Assembly: GCA_017444015.1 (NCBI GenBank) | Contig: JAFSXN010000043.1 | Location: forward strand, 1-53,700 | Direction of reading: 5' to 3' | Length of the DNA stretch: 53,700 nt | Origin: Lachnospiraceae bacterium | Lineage (GTDB): Bacteria; Bacillota; Clostridia; Lachnospirales; Lachnospiraceae | In this document: one piece after another, positions 25,601 to 31,368 of the stretch | Layout: the number at the start of each line of letters is the position of its first letter | Position numbering within the stretch: position 1 is the stretch's first letter | Program-made: the position numbers and the translations under genes | The notes under the pieces: generated by a model | The model's database searches: none | What the model was told of the DNA's origin: nothing | What the model saw: the letters and a program-made list of their open reading frames with translations, nothing else

Positions 25601-27116
25601 GGTCATCCCGGATATGAGTCATAAAACGGACAGTTATATTTATCCGGTGGGACGTTTTGACGCGCCGAAAAGGCAGGAGCAGGGAGTCTTTTATCTGGAT
25701 CTGAATCAGAGCGGTCATATCGCGGTACTGGGAAGAAGCGGTTGTGGAAAAAGCACCTTCCTTCAGATGTTTTTGTATGCCTGTATCGCAAAGGAGAAAC
25801 CGCAGGATCTGTCCATTTATATTCTCGATTACGGCAACTCCGCTCTTTCCGCCTTTCGGGAGAGCAGACTGTCGGGAGCGTGGCTGACCGAGGAGGAGGA
25901 AGAGAAAACAGAAAATCTTTTCATTTTGCTGGCTAAGGAAATGCTCCGAAGAAAGAGCGAATTCGAAGGAGTGAGCTTTCAGGTCAAACGGAGTATGGGC
26001 GAAGGGACTACGAACCGGATCATGCTTGTGATCGATAATTTCGGGGCCTTTCGAGTAAAAACCAGGGAGAGGTTCGACGGTCCGATCCGCGAGCTGTTAA
26101 AAAACGGAGAAGCCTATGGGATTACTCTGGTTCTGACAGCCGGGGGACTTTCGGCTTCGGATCTTCCGGCCAGAGTTCACGAAGGGATCAAAACCGTGAT
26201 CTGTCTGTCCTTTTCCGATCGGATGCAGTACGCCCAGGCACTTCGGGCAGTCAGGTGCGAGGTTTTTCCGGATGACAGGGTCCGGGGCAGAGGGCTTGCT
26301 TTTGTCGGATCAGAGCTTCTGGAATTTCAGACGGGACTGATCTGCAAGGGCAATGATTATGAAAGGCAAGTTTTCTTACGGGACAGGATAAAGAAGCGGA
26401 ATGCAGAATGCTTAGGAGCCTGTGCCAGACCGGTACCCTTTATCCCAAAGCACGCCGATCTGAATGATCTGATACGCGCGGCCCGGGCGGAAGGCTTTTC
26501 CTTTACACAAGAGGCTCAGGTCCTTCCGGCAGGCTTTCAGGTCCGGGGAGGCGAGGTCTGGTATGTGCCGCTTGAGGGCAGCTGTTTTCTGGTCTCCGGA
26601 AGAAAAAAGAGCGGAAAAACAAATCTGGTCCGTATCCTTCAGACGATAGCAGAGCTTTGCGGTCTTATGGTCTGTTCTGTGACAGAACCGGAGGAGTTAA
26701 ACCGGATCCTTAAAGAAGACCAGGAGAAAAAGAAATTGATCGTTTTTAAGGAGATTGCGGAGAATTTGAACCGGTTTTATGAAAAGAGCTTTGACAGACA
26801 GCTGGAAGCGGAGTTGATCGAGAGGATCACAAGCGAAAGGAACAGGGGTTTAAGCTGCATCGTTCTCGAATGCTCCAGAGAGGATACCATCGCCCTAAGC
26901 GGCCGCAAGCTGTTTGAGGAGCTTAAAAGCGAGGCTTTAGGAGTACATCTTGGCGGTATGATCAATGATCAGAATCTGTTCGATTTTTCGGAGCTTTCCT
27001 TTACGCAGAAAAACAGCTCGAAAAAAGCCGGAGAAGGGGATGTTCCCTGTGTATTGGAAGAGCAGTTTTACGGGGAGGTGAGGATACCGGTATGGGTTCA
27101 GAGGAACGATACATAG
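22602..27116 (+). CDS. essC: T7SSb motor ATPase EssC (FHA - FtsK/SpoIIIE x3)
   Basis: A 1504-residue membrane ATPase powering type VII secretion. The N-terminal region has an FHA fold (about 105-190) that keeps the phosphothreonine-binding set: GR at 114-115, Ser130-x-x-His133 and Asn in YVNN. Two membrane helices lie at about 267-290 and 302-323. Three FtsK/SpoIIIE ATPase modules follow: D1 Walker A GMTGSGKSEM (Lys708) with Walker B IIIDEFAEL; D2 GRSGCGKST (Lys1050) with the second acidic position changed (LVIDNFGAF); D3 GRKKSGKT (Lys1339), with a poor Walker B (LIVFKEIAE). An intact D1 and degenerate D2/D3 are usual for EssC. I start at ATG 22602; the upstream frame to 22482 runs through the terminator. 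The esaB-like gene overlaps its end by 25 bases. Confidence 0.93.
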   Translation: MKITALVCNSSYVLESVIRNGETKELKAERQFFCLQRDLYLIFTNDGEALRVTYGEEADSLTETEVHTDTNTDAMLPLRTRNGETLILLLYFLRDDSDFLGLFGLCEGGEISVGRADTSTIRTPGLPLLSSNHLRVFFENGVTSLEVYGENGCYVNNRFFAKKEKLRLDFGDEIILYGLKLTWLKEYFAVFSYSDLKRSEPLPSVAISPELNEYDLCKLNILCNSASEITARQPVHPIPRTIRRFDLSPVRLDAPPHKQTRREESLFLTIGPAFSMAVPMLLGSGLAIYGNRQNNSSGGAFLYTGLITAVSAAMLGAFWAILNLRRRQKEERRNERRRAKAYSRYMKETEAGVFQRYTHNREVLFYMNPAIAKLSEGILLPYFWNRSPADEDYLSIRLGIGTYPGVSVNLEVPAERFSVESDRMQELPARLQEKYGLLKEVPISVDLQTEYLFGLVSSDGLKRLSLLFLAALQLSYFISAAQLLLAFFFTGDTLPESGLLLLRFLPHIREEEAFFLCIGSEQVREGRKRLSELIKKERLNGTKRERVIFSDDYVTVKDLLSEESHTRLLLVKERYEELPKECRVVLQNDPDFHGILHTRNLEGSTTVAFDPVAPTEAERIVRRLAGAGPFLRGAKTGIPDKVFLEQILGMPVTGLYEQILKNWRENDTLTDLKIPIGIAGDGQICYLDPHENAHGPHGLVAGMTGSGKSEMLQTLILSLLIRFSPKKAAFFLIDYKGGGMAELFKGLPHICGSISNLSGSHVYRAMVSIRSENERRQKLFLAAGVNNIREYEKKHMTGQVTEPLPHIFIIIDEFAELKKNEPEFMRELVSVAQVGRSLGIHLILATQKPQGTVDDKISGNARFRICLRVQDKQDSFDMLKKPDAALLTGVGRAFLQVGNDEVYEEFQGAYTMAAGSGRKKREAILLLSEHENGDVRTAFNGGSGEKRELLKQEGDAGSPQETGTEQISDFYLIKSFIAAAAKETGIEAARQLWTKELPEEVIPDMSHKTDSYIYPVGRFDAPKRQEQGVFYLDLNQSGHIAVLGRSGCGKSTFLQMFLYACIAKEKPQDLSIYILDYGNSALSAFRESRLSGAWLTEEEEEKTENLFILLAKEMLRRKSEFEGVSFQVKRSMGEGTTNRIMLVIDNFGAFRVKTRERFDGPIRELLKNGEAYGITLVLTAGGLSASDLPARVHEGIKTVICLSFSDRMQYAQALRAVRCEVFPDDRVRGRGLAFVGSELLEFQTGLICKGNDYERQVFLRDRIKKRNAECLGACARPVPFIPKHADLNDLIRAARAEGFSFTQEAQVLPAGFQVRGGEVWYVPLEGSCFLVSGRKKSGKTNLVRILQTIAELCGLMVCSVTEPEELNRILKEDQEKKKLIVFKEIAENLNRFYEKSFDRQLEAELIERITSERNRGLSCIVLECSREDTIALSGRKLFEELKSEALGVHLGGMINDQNLFDFSELSFTQKNSSKKAGEGDVPCVLEEQFYGEVRIPVWVQRNDT

Positions 27117-27430
27117 AGCTGTATTTTCCGCAGCTGTGTAAAAGCCTTGATCTTATGGTCCCAAAGGATACTTTGACAGGACGGCTGTCCGAGGCAGCGC
27201 TTTCAGAGCTTGGACTTTTGAATGTCGAATGTATTATGCTCTCCTGTGTTTTGGAAAAGCTGCTTGCGCCTTTACGGACCATAGAGGAGGAGGGGGTCGG
27301 ATCCGGAGATAAGCTGATCGTTTTATACAAATACAGGAAGGAGCAAAGAAACTATGCAACAGGCGACGTTAGTGGCGGAGTATACCAGGATGAACAGGGA
27401 TATGGTCCGAATGGGGAAGCTGATCCTTGA
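27092..27430 (+). CDS. EsaB/YukD-like ubiquitin-fold protein
   Basis: A 112-residue frame whose first about 78 residues fit the YukD/EsaB ubiquitin-like component of type VII systems: YIELYFPQLCKSLDLMVPKD (strands 1-2), a helix, and LLAPLRTIEEEGVGSGDKLIVL ending with the typical GDxLxxL. Residues from about 85 on (RNYATGDVSGGVYQDEQGYG) have no family counterpart because the frame overlaps the next gene by 77 bases. The protein may simply carry a tail, or the stop was lost. It starts inside essC with GGAGGTGAGG upstream. In other T7SSb loci EsaB is an essential cytosolic regulator. Confidence 0.72.
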   Translation: MGSEERYIELYFPQLCKSLDLMVPKDTLTGRLSEAALSELGLLNVECIMLSCVLEKLLAPLRTIEEEGVGSGDKLIVLYKYRKEQRNYATGDVSGGVYQDEQGYGPNGEADP

Positions 27431-27659
27431 GATCGTAAAGGCGATCGACGTCTTGCAGGAAAACGTTGAAAGGCTGGATATCTCATGGAGCGGGGAGGCC
27501 AATACACAGTTTATGCTTGCATTCTATGAGGATTTCAACAAAATGCGCAATATTACGGAGGATATGCTGCGGCAGAAAAAGCTGCTTCGAAACGCCATTG
27601 ATGAGTATCAGAAGGCGGAGCTTTCCGTCCGGGAGAAGGTAAAGGAGATCAGGATATGA
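27354..27659 (+). CDS. WXG100-family protein 1
   Basis: A 101-residue helical hairpin protein. W45-S-G47 (DISWSGEANTQF) marks the turn and YQKAE near residue 89 resembles the YxxxD/E type VII export signal. Length is that of a classical WXG100 substrate. AAGGAG lies before the ATG, which is within the 3' part of the esaB-like frame. The next gene overlaps by ATGA. It probably pairs with the protein encoded by 27656-27964 as a heterodimer. Confidence 0.85.
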   Translation: MQQATLVAEYTRMNRDMVRMGKLILEIVKAIDVLQENVERLDISWSGEANTQFMLAFYEDFNKMRNITEDMLRQKKLLRNAIDEYQKAELSVREKVKEIRI

Positions 27660-27964
27660 ACGCGTTAAAATCAAGAAAGGAAATCGAGATCAATTTTGTA
27701 AGAGCCTGCGATCAGTCGGCTGAGTTAATAAAAATCTCCTCCAGTCTCTATCGGATCGCTCAGTCGGATATGGCAGAGACCATGGTCATGCTACGGGATA
27801 GCTGGAGGGGAGGCAGCGCCGGGAGCTTCTATGATAAAACCGCGGAGCTCAGAGAGCAGCTGATGTCCAATGCGCAGGATCTTGTAAAAATCGCCGACCA
27901 TATCCATCATACCGCGGATATCATCTACCACGCGGAATTGATCGCGATCGGCGTCAGTAACTAA
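27656..27964 (+). CDS. WXG100-family protein 2
   Basis: A 102-residue helical hairpin protein with W50-R-G52 (LRDSWRGGSAGSFYDK). The C-terminal IIYHAELIAIGVSN has a Tyr but no clean YxxxD/E, unlike the other three, which fits a partner protein whose dimer mate carries the signal. Translation is coupled to WXG100 protein 1 (ATGA overlap; AGGA just before the ATG). A family-1 repeat starts 10 bases after the stop. Confidence 0.82.
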   Translation: MNALKSRKEIEINFVRACDQSAELIKISSSLYRIAQSDMAETMVMLRDSWRGGSAGSFYDKTAELREQLMSNAQDLVKIADHIHHTADIIYHAELIAIGVSN

Positions 27965-27973
27965 GGATGCGCT

Positions 27974-28076
27974 TATACTCGCGAACGCAATTAATTGCCG
28001 TTTTTGATAAAGTAAACGTACTGGAATTGCGTTTGCGAGTCCGGTTGATCGGCAACGAAAATCGTTAACCAGTATA
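27974..28076 (+). repeat. Repeat family 1, copy A (103 bp)
   Basis: Identical to 20763-20865 over all 103 bases. Its flanks again extend the outer stem, but with different sequence: GCGCT before TATACT and AGCGC shortly after AGTATA. It fills most of the 151-base gap between the second and third WXG100 genes, so it would be in the mRNA, 40 bases before the next ATG. Confidence 0.85.
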
Positions 28077-28115
28077 AATCAGCGCTTCCCAAATTTTAAG
28101 GAAAGGAGAACAGAT

Positions 28116-28415
28116 ATGGGTTACATTCAGGTGACAGCTTCTCAGCTGCGGAACAAGGCGGAGGAGCTTCGGAATCTCAACGGAAATTTCAGCACACAGG
28201 TCGAGACATTACGGACGACCGAGGAAGCGCTGAAAACCATGTGGGAGGGAGAGGCGAATACCTCCTTCCACAACGCCTTCGTACGGGACAAGGGGCAGAT
28301 GGACAGCTTTAAGCAGGCTATCGACTCCTATATCAACGCCCTTGTTACCATCGCGGGGAAATATGAGGAGGCGGAAGCAAAAAACGCTGCGGTTGCCTCC
28401 GCCAGGTCCTATTGA
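28116..28415 (+). CDS. WXG100-family protein 3
   Basis: A 99-residue protein with W43-E-G45 (LKTMWEGEANTSFHNAF) and YEEAE near the C-terminus (GKYEEAEAKNAA), so both the fold marker and an export-type motif are present. It is the most canonical EsxA-like member here. AAAGGAG precedes the ATG. It lies between repeat elements of families 1 and 3, so its mRNA is bracketed by structure. Confidence 0.9.
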   Translation: MGYIQVTASQLRNKAEELRNLNGNFSTQVETLRTTEEALKTMWEGEANTSFHNAFVRDKGQMDSFKQAIDSYINALVTIAGKYEEAEAKNAAVASARSY

Positions 28416-28419
28416 TCAG

Positions 28420-28486
28420 TGCCTGGCCCTGATACCTTTACCGGCACGCCGTTTATCAGTCTGCAAGCGGCCGGCCGGGCAGTTAT
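28420..28486 (+). repeat. Repeat family 3, copy Y, between WXG100 genes 3 and 4
   Basis: It shares with 14332-14397 the blocks TGCCTGGCCCTG, TTTACCGGCACGCC, AGTCTGCAAGCGGC and GGGCAGTTAT. It begins five bases after a WXG100 stop. It contains GCCGGC-type dyads (GGCCGGCC) and could act as a partial terminator or processing site. The final CCGGGCAGTTA also occurs in the terminator at 33918-33947 and, slightly changed, at 47286, so the family may derive from terminator sequences. Confidence 0.5.
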
Positions 28487-28520
28487 CGAAAACGAATCAT
28501 AGGAAAGGAGAAAATCATTT

Positions 28521-28835
28521 ATGGAAGGAATACTCAAGGTCACACCGGAAAAACTGATACAGGCATCCAATGAATTCAGCCAGACCGGAAAAACGATCCG
28601 CTCTCTGACGAGCGAGATGCTTTCGATCGTAAACGGCTTAAAATCAATCTGGCAGGGCGAGGCGGCGGAAAGCTACAGCAGCCGCTTTTCAAGCCTTCAG
28701 GACGACATCGAGAAGATTGGAAGAATTATAGACGAGCACGTTAATGACCTGAACGAGATGGCGAGGGAGTACCAGAACGCGGAAAGCGCCAGTCTTGAGG
28801 CCAGCAGCTCGCTTATGTCTGATATCGTGAGCTGA
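28521..28835 (+). CDS. WXG100-family protein 4
   Basis: A 104-residue protein with W44-Q-G46 (LKSIWQGEAAESYSSRF) and the YxxxE motif YQNAE in AREYQNAESASL. AAAGGAG lies upstream and the stop TGA shares its last base with the ATG of the vWA gene (TGATG). It may pair with WXG100 protein 3. Residues after the motif (SLEASSSLMSDIVS) are Ser-rich, as often seen in exported members. Confidence 0.88.
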   Translation: MEGILKVTPEKLIQASNEFSQTGKTIRSLTSEMLSIVNGLKSIWQGEAAESYSSRFSSLQDDIEKIGRIIDEHVNDLNEMAREYQNAESASLEASSSLMSDIVS

Positions 28836-29911
28836 TGAAGTTGAAGGTGCTGATATTGCTAGACAATTCCCTCTCCGTCGGGAGAGGGAATCTGGCAATA
28901 TGCAGGGAGACGATCCGGTATCTGTCGGAAAACACAGAGGAGGAAACGGAGCTTAGTCTGGCGGTATTTGGAGAGGAAGCTACGCTTGTCTCCGACTTTG
29001 GAACGGACAGGGAGATTTTTAAGGAGCGGCTTTATAAAATCGTGCCGGAGGATAAGGATACCTGTCTTACCGATGTTTTAATGGGGACGGTAGAGAGCTG
29101 GAGATCGGCGGATTTAGCGGACAGAGCGATCTTACTCTTTACGGACGGAGAGGGGCAGGAGTCCCTTCGCTATGCAAAGGAAGAGCTTTATTACCGGTTG
29201 GCGGTTTCGGATTATCCGGTCTATATTGTTGACTGTGTGACAAAGCAGAAGGAGACCTTAAAGGACCTTTCGGCGATCGCTGCGATCAGCGGAGGAAGTC
29301 TGTTTTTTACAGAGTTTGAGGATTCTGAGGCAGAGGTCGAGCGAAAGCTGGGAGAAAAGGTCCTTACCGCCATGCGGGAGAAATATGAGCTCAAACACAG
29401 CTTTCCGGGCAGTCAGTCACAGGAAGAGGAAGAAGTGCCTCTGTCAGAGGTTTACGGGGGAGACTCGGCCGTTTACGGGGTACCGGAAGAAGAGGATGCG
29501 GGGGCTTCGCTTGAGACAGTGACCGAGACCCTGCTTGCGAAGGCTTACGGAGAGAACGAAACGGAGGCTGTTTCCGGTATCCTGAATGTTGATGATGGTG
29601 CGGACGGGTCTGCTGTCAGCCTTACGGAAGAGGAAAACGAACCGGCAAGTCTGTTTCTTCCGGTCGGGATGGGATTTTTTATCGTTCTTTTAATCCTGTA
29701 TCTGGTGAAAGCTCTTCACTTCAAAAAGAGACGCAAAAGAAAAACAAAGAGAGGGAAACGAAAGATCAGGCAGATCCATGGGAGAAGCACCGGTACTGAA
29801 AGAAGAGCAGAAGGCTTTCCCGGCGAGGAAACAACGCTTTGTCTGAGAGAGGAAGCATATCATTCCGGTGAGACACAGCTCTTGTTTCAGGATCCGGGCA
29901 ATCTGTCATAG
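28835..29911 (+). CDS. vWA-domain single-pass membrane protein of the T7 locus
   Basis: A 358-residue protein with an N-terminal von Willebrand A domain (about 1-185). The MIDAS set is complete: DNSLS near 10-14, the Thr in DKDTCLTDV and Asp in LFTDGEG. An acidic linker (190-270) leads to one membrane helix (about 272-292), then a very basic stretch (KKRRKRKTKRGKRK) and a tail with GEETTLCL and SGETQLLF. There is no signal peptide, yet the basic stretch follows the helix, so topology is unclear. The two tail threonines (334, 347) have Leu at +3, as some FHA domains prefer, and EssC has an intact FHA. Translation is coupled to WXG100 protein 4. I know no standard T7SSb component with this architecture. 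Confidence 0.75.
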   Translation: MKLKVLILLDNSLSVGRGNLAICRETIRYLSENTEEETELSLAVFGEEATLVSDFGTDREIFKERLYKIVPEDKDTCLTDVLMGTVESWRSADLADRAILLFTDGEGQESLRYAKEELYYRLAVSDYPVYIVDCVTKQKETLKDLSAIAAISGGSLFFTEFEDSEAEVERKLGEKVLTAMREKYELKHSFPGSQSQEEEEVPLSEVYGGDSAVYGVPEEEDAGASLETVTETLLAKAYGENETEAVSGILNVDDGADGSAVSLTEEENEPASLFLPVGMGFFIVLLILYLVKALHFKKRRKRKTKRGKRKIRQIHGRSTGTERRAEGFPGEETTLCLREEAYHSGETQLLFQDPGNLS

Positions 29912-29948
29912 GGACTGTTTTCGTGAGGGGTAGAGGAAGGAGGCGGAT

Positions 29949-31271
29949 ATGGCTGGCTTTAGTGAAGAGGAGCTGTTACTGTTAAATAATTATATCTATT
30001 TTGACTGCTCCGCAAAATACAGGGATTTTTCAGAGGTGCTTGATGCCTACAGCGAACAAAAGGACGGGGAGCGGAGCTTTTCGTCAGAGCGGTTTGAAAG
30101 AGAAGCCTGCGCGGGGATGACATCGGAGGACGCAAAGGACGTATTTGAGCGGCTGGATCGGGCGACGGGACCGGGTGGAAGCATGGAGGGTCTTAAGGTC
30201 GAGCGGATGCTGGATGAGGGCGGTGTGCGGGCGATGTGCGTGTCAAAGCCGACCGGAGAAGCCGCCGTCATCTTTCGGGGTACCGGAGGGACGTACGAAG
30301 CGTGGTTAGACAACGTGCAGGGAGAATTTATCGTGGACACACAAATGCAGAAGATCGCGTCGGATTTTGTGACCTATGACTGTAGCGCATTTACGGATCT
30401 GACCGTTTCCGGGCATTCCAAGGGCGGCAACCTCTCCCAGTTTGTGACGGTTGCCTGCGGGCAGCAGATCGCAAGATGCGTTTCCTTTGACGGCCAGGGC
30501 TTTAACCGGGAGTTTCTTTCGGAGCATAAGGAGGAAATCGAGGAGGCAAAGCCGAAGATCACCTCGGTCTGCGCGAACAATGACTATGTGAATATCCTTT
30601 TGAACAGCATCGCCGGAGAAACGGTCTATATCCGGAACAAGGATAATACGCCGGTCGGCGCTCACAGCAGTTATTCGCTGTTAAAATACGGGAGTTTTGA
30701 TGAAGAGGGTATGGCCAAACGATACAAACGGAATATCCAGACGCAGTTTATCAAATCCATGAAAACCGTGATCGACGGGATTGTCGGAGCGATCGACCTG
30801 CTGCCTGAAAACGGGAATGAGGTGATCTCGAATCTTTTGGGCTCGGTCGTAGCTACGATCTTCTGCTGTGAGCGGGAAACGAATACCGTTGATGAATGGG
30901 GCGAGATCCGACAGGCGGCCCAGGATGTCTATCAGTACACTGCGTCCCTCCTTGGCGTATATGAGGACGAGGACGGTGAGGTCAGCTTATGTGCGGAGGA
31001 GCTGTATCATAATTTCGACGCGGTAAGCGCTTCCGCGGAGCGGTTTTCTGAGATTCGGGGAGAGCTTGCCGCCCATATGGACCGGGTCGATACGATTCGA
31101 GAGGAGCTTTCGGACAATGTGATCTCTGATATCGCCCTTTCTGTGACCATGGACCGTACCAGGGAAAAGCTGTACCGGAATCTGAACAGTTTACAGAATA
31201 TAACGGAGGTTCTGAGGGAGATCGGGACGGAATACATAAGAAAGGAAAGAGAGATCGCCGTAGCAATCTGA
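29949..31271 (+). CDS. Lipase-like (DUF2974/Mbeg1-type) protein with helical C-terminus; putative T7 effector
   Basis: A 440-residue protein. Residues about 10-250 form an alpha/beta-hydrolase of the Mbeg1-like class: AVIFRGTGGTYEAWLDNVQGEF, nucleophile Ser157 in SGHSKGGNLSQF, FDGQGFNREF and NNDYVNILL. A hydrophobic stretch (about 275-300) could insert in membranes. The last about 90 residues are two predicted helices (ELYHNFDAVSASAERFSEIRG and onward) like an ESX-type hairpin, ending near Y-I-R-K-E, a possible YxxxE signal. There is no classical signal peptide. AGGAGG precedes the ATG and the gene follows the vWA gene by 37 bases. I infer export by this system, but a cytoplasmic lipase-like role cannot be excluded. 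No immunity gene is obvious. Confidence 0.72.
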   Translation: MAGFSEEELLLLNNYIYFDCSAKYRDFSEVLDAYSEQKDGERSFSSERFEREACAGMTSEDAKDVFERLDRATGPGGSMEGLKVERMLDEGGVRAMCVSKPTGEAAVIFRGTGGTYEAWLDNVQGEFIVDTQMQKIASDFVTYDCSAFTDLTVSGHSKGGNLSQFVTVACGQQIARCVSFDGQGFNREFLSEHKEEIEEAKPKITSVCANNDYVNILLNSIAGETVYIRNKDNTPVGAHSSYSLLKYGSFDEEGMAKRYKRNIQTQFIKSMKTVIDGIVGAIDLLPENGNEVISNLLGSVVATIFCCERETNTVDEWGEIRQAAQDVYQYTASLLGVYEDEDGEVSLCAEELYHNFDAVSASAERFSEIRGELAAHMDRVDTIREELSDNVISDIALSVTMDRTREKLYRNLNSLQNITEVLREIGTEYIRKEREIAVAI

Positions 31272-31283
31272 GCGGATTTGTAC

Positions 31284-31289
31284 TATAAT
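31284..31289 (+). promoter_or_regulatory. Possible -10 box upstream of the clostripain-family gene
   Basis: TATAAT lies about 80 bases before the ATG, in the gap after the lipase-like gene, between two GTAC sequences. No clear -35 is seen, so an internal promoter is only possible. Confidence 0.3.
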
Positions 31290-31368
31290 CGTTGGTACAG
31301 ATAAGTACGGCGGCAGGCCGGAACAAAGCGAATGTTCCTATGCCTTCCGTGGATTGGGAGGAAAGACT

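Noticed and set aside
20763-28076. Compensatory base changes in the apical loop of repeat family 1
   Set aside because: On careful pairing the CGTTT/AAACG arms of copies A and B become CGCTT and GAATG in copy C, which do not pair in the same register. I therefore claim conserved pairing only for the outer, main and small hairpins.
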